From contig CP185379.1 in the NCBI GenBank assembly GCA_049177215.1, positions 1 through 64,000 on the forward strand: a DNA stretch of 64,000 bases, given 5' to 3'. Below, piece after piece: positions 1 through 8,042 of the stretch. The translations under genes were made by a program, and so were the position numbers. Positions within the stretch are counted from its first letter, which is position 1. Each line of letters starts with the position of its first letter. Under the pieces are notes generated by a model, which was not told the origin of the DNA, made no database searches, and saw only the letters and a program-made list of their open reading frames with translations. The DNA is from Pollutiaquabacter aromativorans (GTDB lineage Bacteria; Bacteroidota; Bacteroidia; AKYH767-A; 2013-40CM-41-45).

Positions 1-105
1 GATCTCTTCCGCGTATTGGCGGAGGCGGGTGTGGTCGATCCCGAATTCTTTCTCGCCCATCAGCGATTCGCCGCTGAGCTTCAGGAGAACGCGTTTGTAC
101 TTCAT
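1..105 (-). CDS. pyrH: UMP kinase, 5' part only
   Basis: Uridylate kinase phosphorylates UMP to UDP in cytosolic pyrimidine nucleotide synthesis. Only the first 35 codons lie in the window; the gene continues off the left edge. The visible N-terminus (MKYKRVLLKLSGESLMG) carries the K-L-S-G-E phosphate-binding signature of bacterial UMP kinases. It follows rpsB and tsf in the order usual for bacteria, but a strong terminator at 169-203 lies between, so it is probably a separate transcription unit. A weak -7-like box (TAACTTCG, minus strand, 112-119) sits just ahead of the start codon. Confidence 0.9.
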   Translation of the reverse strand, partial: MKYKRVLLKLSGESLMGEKEFGIDHTRLRQYAEEI

Positions 106-168
106 CGAGGGCGAAGTTAGGAAATTTCGGGTGGGGTGAGCACCTGACCGGAGCCTGCGGTACGGGGC

Positions 169-203
169 AAAAAAAAGCGGCTGCTCTTTCGGGCAGCCGC
201 TTT
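169..203 (-). terminator. Rho-independent terminator of the rplM-tsf operon
   Basis: Read on the minus strand just after tsf: arms GCGGCTGC and GCAGCCGC (193-200 and 177-184) with an 8-base loop, followed by a run of eight T residues. The stem is extended by flanking A/T pairs. Confidence 0.9.
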
Positions 204-221
204 CGTATGGTTTGGTTGGGA

Positions 222-1052
222 TTAACCGATCTTGACACGCTTCATAGCCGTGACCTTGAGGTTCTTGTCGATCGACTCGAGGTACTGGCGGACGGATTTC
301 TTTTCGTCCTTGATGAAGGATTGGTTCAGCAGGGTGTACTCGGTGTAGAACTTGTTCACCTTGCCCTGGGCGATCTTTTCGATCATGTTTTCCGGCTTGC
401 CTTCTTGACGTGCCTGGTCACGGGCGATCTCCATTTCACGCTCCAGCATCTTGTTGTCCACGTCGTCCTTGTCGATGGCAACCGGCGCCATGGCAGCGGT
501 CTGCATGGCCACGTCCTTGCCGGTCTCTTCGGAAACGGTCTGGTTGAAGCCGAGCATGGAGGTCAGTTTATTGCCGGGGTGGTTGTACACCACGACTTTC
601 GGAGCGCTGACGAACTGGTAGTCGACGACGTCGATCTTCTCGCCGATCTTGCCCATCTGTTCGACGCAGGCTTCGGCTACGGTTACGTTGCCGAGTTTCA
701 GCGACTTGAGATCGTCAGCCGTTGCCGGCTTGTTGCTCATAGCGAGATCGAGGATCGATTCACCGAACTTGATGAAGTCGGCGTTGTTGGCCACGAAGTC
801 GGTTTCGCAGCAAACAGCTACCACAGCACCGTAGGTGCCATCAGCGGCGAGTTTGCCGAAAACATAACCTTCTTTCGCTTCACGGTCCTGGCGGTTGGCT
901 GCGATCTTCTGACCCTTCTTACGGAGCAGGTCGATTGCTGCTTCGAAATCGCCATTGGCTTCGGTCAGGGCTTTCTTGCAATCCATCATGCCTGCGCCGG
1001 TCATCTGGCGCAGCTTGTTCACGTCGGAAGCGGATATTGCGACGGTAGACAT
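222..1052 (-). CDS. tsf: Translation elongation factor Ts
   Basis: EF-Ts is the guanine nucleotide exchange factor that recycles EF-Tu from its GDP form during protein synthesis. The 276-residue length is typical. The N-terminal UBA-like helix region carries the hallmark TGAGMMDCKKAL at about residues 18-29, followed by the A-I-x-x-L-R-x-K-G segment. It is the last gene of a leftward operon rplM-rpsI-rpsB-tsf, 34 bases after rpsB, and is followed directly by a terminator. Confidence 0.98.
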   Translation of the reverse strand: MSTVAISASDVNKLRQMTGAGMMDCKKALTEANGDFEAAIDLLRKKGQKIAANRQDREAKEGYVFGKLAADGTYGAVVAVCCETDFVANNADFIKFGESILDLAMSNKPATADDLKSLKLGNVTVAEACVEQMGKIGEKIDVVDYQFVSAPKVVVYNHPGNKLTSMLGFNQTVSEETGKDVAMQTAAMAPVAIDKDDVDNKMLEREMEIARDQARQEGKPENMIEKIAQGKVNKFYTEYTLLNQSFIKDEKKSVRQYLESIDKNLKVTAMKRVKIG

Positions 1053-1086
1053 TGTGGGGTTCTTTCTCTTAGGGGTTAATGAATGA

Positions 1087-1860
1087 TCACTTCTCTTCGG
1101 AAGTCTCAGCGGAAGCGGCCGTTGCGCCTTCTCCCGTCTCTTCTTCCTTCTCCTTATCCATCTCCTTGTCCATCTTGCGCTCGGAGAGGCCTTCTTCGAT
1201 GGCTTTCACCATGGTCTCCACGATAAGGGAGATCGACTTGGTAGCATCGTCGTTGGCCGGGATGGCGAAATCAACCTGCGAAGGATCCGTGTTGGTATCC
1301 GTGATGGCGAAGGTCGGGATGTTCAGCTTCTGTGCTTCGGCAACCGCGATGTGCTCCTTGTTGATGTCGATGATGAAGAGGGCGGCGGGCAGACGACCGA
1401 GGTCGGAGATGCTGCCGAGGAATTTCTCCATTTTCGACTTGGCGCGGGTGATCATCAGGCGCTCCTTCTTGGAGATGTTGGCGAAGGTGCCATCGGTCTC
1501 CATTTTCTCATACTGGCCCATCTTCTTCACCGACTTCCGTACGGTAGCGAAGTTGGTCAGCATGCCGCCAGGCCAGCGTTCTACGATGAACGGCATGTTC
1601 ACCTTGCCGGCGGCGTTGGCTACGATCTCTTTCGCCTGCTTTTTGGTGGCGACGAAGAGGATCTTCTTGCCCGACTTGGCGATCTGCTTCAGGGCTGCAG
1701 CGGCTTCATCGACTTTGGCAACGGTCTTGTTGAGGTCGATGATGTGGATACCACGGGCTTCCATGAAGATGTACGGAGCCATTTTGGGGTTCCACTTGCT
1801 CTTCAGATGGCCGAAATGTGCGCCGGCCTCCAGCAGGTCTTGGTAAGTAACGCGGGACAT
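1087..1860 (-). CDS. rpsB: 30S ribosomal protein S2 (uS2)
   Basis: Structural protein of the small ribosomal subunit. The N-terminus (LLEAGAHFGHLKSKWNPKM) and the internal ERWPGGMLTNF and DLGRLPAALFIIDINKE segments are standard for uS2. At 257 residues it is slightly long because of a C-terminal tail of about 30 residues rich in Lys, Glu and Ala. It lies between rpsI and tsf in a ribosomal protein operon. Confidence 0.98.
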   Translation of the reverse strand: MSRVTYQDLLEAGAHFGHLKSKWNPKMAPYIFMEARGIHIIDLNKTVAKVDEAAAALKQIAKSGKKILFVATKKQAKEIVANAAGKVNMPFIVERWPGGMLTNFATVRKSVKKMGQYEKMETDGTFANISKKERLMITRAKSKMEKFLGSISDLGRLPAALFIIDINKEHIAVAEAQKLNIPTFAITDTNTDPSQVDFAIPANDDATKSISLIVETMVKAIEEGLSERKMDKEMDKEKEEETGEGATAASAETSEEK

Positions 1861-1930
1861 GTGTTGTGTTGTCTGTTTGATAAGTTGAATGGGAAGGACG
1901 GTAGTACGTCCTTCCCGGTGTTGATCTGGA

Positions 1931-2311
1931 TTAACGCTTGCTGAACTGGAAGCGCTTACGTGCCTTGCGCTGACCCGGCTTCTTCCGTTCTACCATGCGC
2001 GGGTCGCGGGTCATGAGGCCCTCTTTCCGCAGCGGGGATTTGTTCTCTTCACTCACCTTCACCAGCGCGCGGGCAATGCCCAGGCGGATGGCTTCGGCCT
2101 GGCCACGGATTCCTCCGCCCATCACGTTGACCGTGACATCGAAATTTTCTTTCGCGTTCACGACCGACTGGGCGTGGGTCACGATGTATTGCAGCGGACC
2201 TACCGGGAAGTACTCCTTGAAGTCGCGGTTGTTGATCTTGATGTCGCCGTTGCCCGGAGTCAGGTAAACACGGGCTACAGAGGTCTTTCTTCTACCGATT
2301 GCGTGAATCAT
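1931..2311 (-). CDS. rpsI: 30S ribosomal protein S9 (uS9)
   Basis: Small-subunit ribosomal protein whose C-terminal tail reaches the P-site tRNA. At 126 residues it is normal length, starts with AIGRRKTSVARVYL and ends in the basic tail KARKRFQFSKR. It follows rplM by 26 bases, the conserved rplM-rpsI pairing. Confidence 0.98.
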   Translation of the reverse strand: MIHAIGRRKTSVARVYLTPGNGDIKINNRDFKEYFPVGPLQYIVTHAQSVVNAKENFDVTVNVMGGGIRGQAEAIRLGIARALVKVSEENKSPLRKEGLMTRDPRMVERKKPGQRKARKRFQFSKR

Positions 2312-2337
2312 TGGAACGGATTATTCAGGGAAATGGA

Positions 2338-2784
2338 TCAGGCGATTTTGATTTGCTTGGGCTGTTGACCGGCATGAGGATGCGCGGTGCCGGCGTAAAC
2401 GTGCAGGTTACGGAAAAGCTCGCGACCCAGACGGTTCTTCGGAAGCATGCCGCGAATGGCGTGCTCGAGTACGCGCTCCGGAAAACGGTTCAATACGTCC
2501 TTCGGCGTAGCGAAACGCTGTCCGCCCGGATAACCGGTGTAACGTACGTAGGTCTTGTCAACCAGTTTGTTGCCCGTGAAGCGGACTTTATCAGCATTGA
2601 TGATCACGACGTTGTCGCCGCAATCTACGTGCGGGGTGTAGGACGGCTTGGTCTTACCGCGAAGGATCATCGCTACCTGGGTGGAAAGACGACCGACGAC
2701 CATATCCGTCGCGTCGATCAGGACCCATTCTTTCTTCACGGTCTTCGCATTGGCCGAAACCGTTTTATAACTCACAGCGTTCAC
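2338..2784 (-). CDS. rplM: 50S ribosomal protein L13 (uL13)
   Basis: Large-subunit ribosomal protein, an early assembly factor of the 50S subunit. The 148 residues include W-V-L-I-D-A-T-D near the N-terminus and the GMLPKNRLGRELFRNLHVYA block that identifies the family. It is the first gene of the operon; a consensus Bacteroidota promoter lies about 56 bases upstream of its start. Confidence 0.98.
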   Translation of the reverse strand: MNAVSYKTVSANAKTVKKEWVLIDATDMVVGRLSTQVAMILRGKTKPSYTPHVDCGDNVVIINADKVRFTGNKLVDKTYVRYTGYPGGQRFATPKDVLNRFPERVLEHAIRGMLPKNRLGRELFRNLHVYAGTAHPHAGQQPKQIKIA

Positions 2785-2839
2785 TTTCCGTTGATTTTTA
2801 AGGGTTTTCTAAATCGATCGGGTTTCCCCGAAGGGGTTG

Positions 2840-2870
2840 CAAAAGTACGAGATTTTTCCGTACCTCCAAA
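2840..2870 (-). promoter_or_regulatory. Promoter of the rplM-rpsI-rpsB-tsf operon
   Basis: On the minus strand TTTG (2867-2870) is separated by exactly 19 bases from TACTTTTG (2840-2847). This fits the Bacteroidota housekeeping promoter TTTG-N19-TAnnTTTG. Just downstream the predicted leader begins GCAACCCCTTCGGGG, a small hairpin. Confidence 0.8.
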
Positions 2871-2932
2871 CTGTGATTAAAAAAGGTATCAGGAGGAAAA
2901 TGTGAATGAGCGGGCGTGCACTTGTAGCACCC

Positions 2933-3625
2933 TTAAAAGGCCATACCCAGGGCCAATCCGACAAACGGGTTGATCTCGTATTCCCGAAGGCTTTTAACAG
3001 CCAATGGGGTGAAAGCTATCCGGCCAAAAAGGCCATTTTTACGCTGATATCGCAATCCGAGCAAGGCGGAATAGATCAGTTCCGCCTTCCCTTCCTGCGG
3101 AAACGCGGGGGTGATGCCCCATCCCATTTCGAATTTGTACAAGCGGCCGGTAACCACCGAAGCTGTGATCGGGATCGTGAATTCCGGGTCTTTATCCGGA
3201 TAAATCCCGGCCCCGATCCGAATATGGACCGCCAGTGGGGCCAAGGCATCTTTATAAATCCGGTAATCGCCATTGACCGAAAGGATGCCCGAACCGCCGA
3301 TTTCACCAAAAAATGCCCATTTTGAGTCACCCAACTCCTCTTCTATACGCAAACGGCGAACTAACAACGGGTCGTCCGAACGGCTGGGTCGTTCAAACTG
3401 CTCTATTTTACCGTTTTGAAAATGAATGGATTGTAGGTCTAGACGGCTGACTGCCCGGTCCGGCTCGTTCGATGTCCCCAGGAGATTATAGCGAATGGTG
3501 AATTCCCCGACTTCCAGTACCCTGGCCACCTCCCGCTTACCATTCCGGTAAACGAGCGTATCCTGTGCTGATACCTGAAGAATATACAGCAAGGCGACCA
3601 GGAGGAAACAAAGGGTACGTTTCAT
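2933..3625 (-). CDS. Envelope protein of unknown function
   Basis: Not recognised as a named family. The 230 residues start with a clear signal peptide (about residues 1-20, ending VSAQ). A short lysine/arginine-containing segment resembling small periplasmic beta modules (TLVYRNGKREVARVLEVGEF) follows. The C-terminal 140 residues alternate polar and hydrophobic positions, contain several GxG patterns and end in an aromatic residue (LALGMAF), as outer-membrane beta-barrels do. Its start overlaps the stop of the upstream gene by four bases (ATGA), so the two are probably translated together. Location in the outer membrane is an inference. Confidence 0.75.
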   Translation of the reverse strand: MKRTLCFLLVALLYILQVSAQDTLVYRNGKREVARVLEVGEFTIRYNLLGTSNEPDRAVSRLDLQSIHFQNGKIEQFERPSRSDDPLLVRRLRIEEELGDSKWAFFGEIGGSGILSVNGDYRIYKDALAPLAVHIRIGAGIYPDKDPEFTIPITASVVTGRLYKFEMGWGITPAFPQEGKAELIYSALLGLRYQRKNGLFGRIAFTPLAVKSLREYEINPFVGLALGMAF

Positions 3626-3918
3626 GACGAACGGTCTCGTTTTTCCGGATCATACGCGTCCAACATCCGGAACACCGGATAAGCCCGGAAGAAGAAGCCG
3701 GCCGAAAGTGTTCCAATGAGCAACAGCGGGATCCAACTGTCGCCCAATTGCATCAAGAGGAAAAGGAAAAATGTGCCGAGGAAAAAGGCATAGACGATCA
3801 GGCTGAACAGTTCGACTTTCAGGGCCGGAAGTCCGCTTCGCTTCGCTTTGGCAATTCGCAACACGATCACCGCGGCCAGAAAGGCCAACAATAAATAAGG
3901 TATCCAGGCTTTTTCCAT
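3622..3918 (-). CDS. Small inner-membrane protein of unknown function
   Basis: Ninety-eight residues from the ATG at 3918 (an in-frame ATG at 4014 would add a basic, low-complexity extension and is less likely). There are three hydrophobic stretches: about residues 5-20, 33-55 and 58-75. They are separated by a basic loop (KAKRSGLPALK), consistent with three transmembrane helices. The C-terminus is charged (DAYDPEKRDRSS). It overlaps the start of the 2933-3625 gene by ATGA, which suggests translational coupling. No function can be assigned. Confidence 0.65.
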   Translation of the reverse strand: MEKAWIPYLLLAFLAAVIVLRIAKAKRSGLPALKVELFSLIVYAFFLGTFFLFLLMQLGDSWIPLLLIGTLSAGFFFRAYPVFRMLDAYDPEKRDRSS

Positions 3919-4072
3919 GGGCTGACGATCGACAAAGCTAAGCAGAGATTCGGAGGAGTACGAACAGTTCCGCCTGCTTCGTCTCATTCTGATCATCGTA
4001 TGATTATTCCACAATTATTCAGGCATTCAGCAGGGACGGAAACCTTTCGGCACCTTTGTTTGTCTTCTTACC

Positions 4073-4987
4073 GTGCAAGAACTGGCACCCGTACTCATCA
4101 CCGGCGGATCCGGCCTCATCGGGTCCGCGATCACCGAAGCCTTGACCCACGACCGGATTCCGGTGCGCTGGTATAGCCGGCAAAAGCTTCAGCCGTCCTC
4201 CGGCGTGCAGGTGTTTGCATGGAATCCTGCCAACGGTAGTGCAGATGCTGCCGCGCTCACCGGCGTCGAGACGATCATCCACCTGGCCGGAGCCGGCATA
4301 GCGGACGAGCGTTGGTCGCCTGCCAGAAAAGCGTTGATCGTCAACAGTCGCGTTCAGGCTGCGGACACCATGTTCGAATTACTTCGTACGCATCCTCACC
4401 AGGTCAAAACGATCGTCGCGGCTTCGGCAGTCGGATATTACGGTGATCGCGGCGAGCAACTCGTCGACGAAGCGGCGGCACCCGGCCGAGGATTTCTCTC
4501 CGACTCCTGCGTCGCCTGGGAGCGGGCGCTTTCCCGCTTTTCGGAACTGGGAATCCGGATCGTGATCCTGCGCGTCGGTTTCGTGCTCAGTCGGCAGGGA
4601 GGAGCCCTTCCGGTGATGCGCAAACCGGTCGATTGGTTGCTGGGCGCTCCCCTTGGTTCAGGAAAGCAATACATCTCCTGGATCGACCTCGACGATCTGG
4701 TCGGCATGTTCCGCTTCGCGATGGACCATCACCAGCTTCGGGGTACCTATAATGCTGTTGCGCCTGCGCCGGTCACCAACCGACAACTGGTATCCACGAT
4801 CGGGAAGGTACTGCACCGTCCGGTCTGGCCGATTCCGGTTCCGGGATTTCTCCTGCAACTGGTACTCGGCGAGAAAGCCGTGCTTGTCACCGGTGGCCAG
4901 CGTGTTTCGGCCGATAAGATTCAAAGGGCCGGCTATCACTTTCACTTTCCTGCGCTCGAAGCTTCGCTGCGCCATCAACTCCTATGA
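4073..4987 (+). CDS. TIGR01777-type NAD(P)-dependent epimerase (YfcH family)
   Basis: A 304-residue short-chain dehydrogenase/epimerase of the TIGR01777 family. The Rossmann nucleotide-binding motif GGSGLIG lies at residues 11-17, the segment ASAVGYYGDRGEQLVDE holds the family's active-site Tyr region, and the C-terminal DUF1731-like region is present (PGFLLQLVLGEKAVLVTGGQ). The physiological substrate of this family is not established. It starts with GTG. Its stop overlaps the photolyase start (ATGA at 4984-4987), so both are made from one message; a role alongside DNA repair is only suggested by this. Confidence 0.88.
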   Translation: MQELAPVLITGGSGLIGSAITEALTHDRIPVRWYSRQKLQPSSGVQVFAWNPANGSADAAALTGVETIIHLAGAGIADERWSPARKALIVNSRVQAADTMFELLRTHPHQVKTIVAASAVGYYGDRGEQLVDEAAAPGRGFLSDSCVAWERALSRFSELGIRIVILRVGFVLSRQGGALPVMRKPVDWLLGAPLGSGKQYISWIDLDDLVGMFRFAMDHHQLRGTYNAVAPAPVTNRQLVSTIGKVLHRPVWPIPVPGFLLQLVLGEKAVLVTGGQRVSADKIQRAGYHFHFPALEASLRHQLL

Positions 4988-6294
4988 AAGAGCATCTGAC
5001 GTTTTTCTGGTTTCGCCGCGACCTCCGCCTGCACGATAACGCCGGTCTTTACCACGCCTTACGTTCCGGTCTTCCGGTACAGCCGGTGTTCATCTTCGAC
5101 CGCAACATCCTGGATGCGCTCGAGGACCGTTCGGACCGTCGGGTTGTTTTCATCCATCAGCAACTGGAACGGCTGCAGAAAGAACTGAAGCAATTGGGCG
5201 CGACCCTGCTCGTTGGCTATGGTCGTCCGGCGGATTGCTGGAAGCGCTGGTCGGAAGAGTATTCGATCCGCAGTGTTTTTACGAATCACGATTACGAGCC
5301 CTACGCCACCCGGCGCGACAGCGAGCTCAGGCAGTTCTTCGACGAACGCGGGATCAGCTTTCACACCTTCAAGGACCAGGTGATCTTTGAAAAATCGGAA
5401 GTGATGAAAGACGACGGATCGCCGTACACGGTCTTTACTCCGTACATGAAGAAATGGCGTTCGCTCATTCGTCCCTTCTTCTTGAAATCCTATCCGACTG
5501 AACGCTACACTGCCAATTTCCTGCAACGCGATCCTTTGCAACTGCCTTCGCTGAAAGAGATGGGTTTTCATGAAGTGGAGTGCGCGTTTCCGGAATCCAC
5601 CGTATCAACCGATCTCCTGCGTGACTATACGGACAAGCGCGACATCCCCGGCATTCGTGGTACCTCGCGCCTCAGTGTGCACCTGCGCTTCGGTACGATC
5701 AGTATTCGCGACCTCGTTCGAGAAGCATGGTCGGTGAGCGAGAAATGGGTGAATGAACTTATCTGGCGCGAGTTCTACCAGATGATCCTCTGGCATTTTC
5801 CGCATGTCACGGAGCGTTCATTCAAAGCGCAGTATGACCTGCTCGAATGGAAGAACGACGAGGAACTGTTCAGGGCCTGGTGTGAGGGTCGGACCGGTTA
5901 TCCGATCGTCGACGCGGGCATGCGCGAGCTCAACGCGACCGGCTTCATGCACAACCGGGTGCGCATGATCACGGCGAGTTTCCTGACGAAGTTCCTGCTA
6001 ATCGACTGGCGATGGGGCGAAGCTTACTTCGCTGCCAAACTCCTCGACTTCGAATTGGCCAGCAACAACGGCGGCTGGCAGTGGAGCGCAGGCACCGGTG
6101 TCGATGCCGCGCCCTACTTCCGCATCTTCAACATGGACGAACAGACCCGCAAGTTCGATCCCGACTTTTCCTACATCCGCCGCTGGGTCCCCGAGTTCCA
6201 GGAGCTGACCTATCCGCGTCCCATAGTCGATTACAAAATGGCGCGGCAGCGATGCCTGGAGTTTTATAAGGAGGCGCTTGCTGCCAAGGGTTGA
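4984..6294 (+). CDS. phrB: Deoxyribodipyrimidine photolyase (cryptochrome/photolyase family)
   Basis: Light-dependent repair of UV-induced pyrimidine dimers using FADH-. The N-terminal antenna-binding alpha/beta domain starts FFWFRRDLRLHDNAGLYHAL. The C-terminal FAD domain contains WVNELIWREFYQMIL, GYPIVDAGMRELNATGFMHN, MITASFLTKFLLIDWRWGE and ASNNGGWQWSAGTG, the strongest photolyase signatures. At 436 residues it is a little shorter than E. coli PhrB. Cryptochrome function cannot be ruled out from sequence alone, but the dimer-binding Trp-rich segments favour a class I photolyase. It is translationally coupled to the upstream epimerase. Confidence 0.93.
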   Translation: MKEHLTFFWFRRDLRLHDNAGLYHALRSGLPVQPVFIFDRNILDALEDRSDRRVVFIHQQLERLQKELKQLGATLLVGYGRPADCWKRWSEEYSIRSVFTNHDYEPYATRRDSELRQFFDERGISFHTFKDQVIFEKSEVMKDDGSPYTVFTPYMKKWRSLIRPFFLKSYPTERYTANFLQRDPLQLPSLKEMGFHEVECAFPESTVSTDLLRDYTDKRDIPGIRGTSRLSVHLRFGTISIRDLVREAWSVSEKWVNELIWREFYQMILWHFPHVTERSFKAQYDLLEWKNDEELFRAWCEGRTGYPIVDAGMRELNATGFMHNRVRMITASFLTKFLLIDWRWGEAYFAAKLLDFELASNNGGWQWSAGTGVDAAPYFRIFNMDEQTRKFDPDFSYIRRWVPEFQELTYPRPIVDYKMARQRCLEFYKEALAAKG

Positions 6295-6595
6295 GGCCAG
6301 GCGCAGAGGAGGGGGCCTCTGCTATGACCTTGATGATGGTCTTCGACAAGTTCCAGGATGTGTATGGCTCGTCCGATTGAAACCCTTCCCTGCCCACCTG
6401 CCGGAGGAACATGAGGTCACCGAACCCCGGGTGTGGATAGTGCCCGTTCAACCGTGAAGTGTCCGCGAATCGTCCGACGCGAGTGTTTACGTTCTGTCGG
6501 CATCGGTTTGCATCCTTTGCTTACCCGCAGTCAGGGCGGGTTTCCATATTAAGTTCTATATTTAAGCCGTCACTGCTCCCTTGCATTTGATCTGT
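6295..6595. other. Intergenic gap without recognisable gene
   Basis: Three hundred bases between the photolyase and the next gene. Short reading frames are present on both strands but none resembles a known protein. No clear terminator, promoter or tandem repeat was seen. Confidence 0.5.
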
Positions 6596-7909
6596 ATGAA
6601 CATTTACCAAAAGTCTGCCACAGCTTCTGTGCGCTCCCGAAATTCCAGCCTGATAATTTATTGCGGCGTGCTCCTGATCTCCTTGCTCTTCAGCGGGCGT
6701 ATATGGGGACAGGAAGAGGATGCTTTCGTCATTCCGAAACAAACGGAGTTCGTCATTCCGCCTTCTCCGGCCTATCAGATGCTGGATGCCACTTCTTCAC
6801 TGGTGAATAGCCCGGGCACGATTCGCGATTTCAAGGTCGACTGGTCATTCAAGACTTACCGACTCGCACCCAACCTGGCTATCGAGGCACAACCCGTCTG
6901 GTCGATCCTGTATAACCGGCCTACACTGGAGCGTTATCAGCGTGCAGGCAAGTTCATGCAAACCCTGTCCACACTCAGCCTGTCGTTGGGATCGTTGGAT
7001 GCCAACGATACCTCCCGGCTTTGCGCCTGGGCAGGAAAGATCACCCTGTACCGCGGATATGATCCGTTGGCATCCGGGGAATGGTTCGAGGACATCCGGG
7101 CGGAATACGAAGCACAGCGACAGGATATCGAGACCCGGTTGATCGAAGCGCGGGCCAAGTTCAAGGAGGAGACCGGTCGTTTTGCCAAGGATTCCCTGGA
7201 ACAAATAGTCTACCAACTCCGGGACGAGTTGGATAATCTCAAGTTATCGCAGAAGTCGAAGATCAAGGAGCGTCAGGAATCGCTCAAGGCACGTTACTGG
7301 AACCGGACCACCGTCGATGTCGCATTCGGTCGATCCTATTCATTCAACAGAGGGATCACTGAAAGGATCGACAGCATCGAATTCAAGAACGAAGGAATCT
7401 CGCTCTGGCTGAACGGCGCCTTCGGACTGGGCCGTTACATACTCGTCACCGGACTGGTACGCGGTGAGGATTTCTTTACGTCGATCGCCGACAGCGGAAA
7501 AGTCACCCTGCAGGATATCCTGATCGACAAGTTCTCCGGTGACACCATCATAAGCGACCGTGATTCGCTATTTGTCAATTTCAACAGCGTCAAGAAGAAA
7601 GTCCTGTCCGTCGGTTTGAATTTCCGGTTCGGTAGTCCGCGTTACAATTTCTTCGTGGAAGGCTTCTATACGCAAAGCCGCATTCCGACTTTCGAGGATA
7701 CCGAATGGTCGGACTATACGTACGGTGTGGGGAGCAAGGGCAGAAAACGAACCGCACAGATTCAGGAGCAGTTGCTCGTTGCTTTCGGTGGCGAATGGCG
7801 CGTGAGTAACAGTGTTCTGCTGAGTTACGGGATCCGCAGCGTTGTCGATAAACATCTCAAGTTCCGGAACATTGTTCCACTTGCGAGTATCAGTTGCCTG
7901 ATGCGCTAA
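6596..7909 (+). CDS. Secreted/outer-membrane protein of unknown function with helical insert
   Basis: Not recognised. The ATG at 6596 is preferred over the TTG at 6581 because it leads into an N-terminal signal (basic start, hydrophobic stretch at about residues 20-36, cleavage after WGQ). The mature protein begins with a repeated FVIPKQTEFVIPP element. The middle (about residues 160-245) is a highly charged helix with coiled-coil character (EAQRQDIETRLIEARAKFKE and onwards). The rest is beta-rich with barrel-like alternation (WLNGAFGLGRYILVTGLVRG, KVLSVGLNFRFGSPRYNFFV). The helical insert between barrel-like halves is unusual. It stands alone between intergenic gaps, with a long unrelated open frame opposite its downstream neighbour. 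Confidence 0.75.
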   Translation: MNIYQKSATASVRSRNSSLIIYCGVLLISLLFSGRIWGQEEDAFVIPKQTEFVIPPSPAYQMLDATSSLVNSPGTIRDFKVDWSFKTYRLAPNLAIEAQPVWSILYNRPTLERYQRAGKFMQTLSTLSLSLGSLDANDTSRLCAWAGKITLYRGYDPLASGEWFEDIRAEYEAQRQDIETRLIEARAKFKEETGRFAKDSLEQIVYQLRDELDNLKLSQKSKIKERQESLKARYWNRTTVDVAFGRSYSFNRGITERIDSIEFKNEGISLWLNGAFGLGRYILVTGLVRGEDFFTSIADSGKVTLQDILIDKFSGDTIISDRDSLFVNFNSVKKKVLSVGLNFRFGSPRYNFFVEGFYTQSRIPTFEDTEWSDYTYGVGSKGRKRTAQIQEQLLVAFGGEWRVSNSVLLSYGIRSVVDKHLKFRNIVPLASISCLMR

Positions 7910-8042
7910 GACCCTTCGGACACGCTTCCCACTGTTTACGCGGATTGTACCAGGCTGCCCGGCGGGGGCTATGCCGGCCCGGGAATGGCGACGAATGCTT
8001 ATCTTGCCGTTTCAACGACCTCACCCAACCCATCCATTTCGC

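Noticed and set aside
6295..6595. Decayed gene between photolyase and the next gene
   Set aside because: Short frames give no recognisable protein; no evidence beyond open reading stretches.
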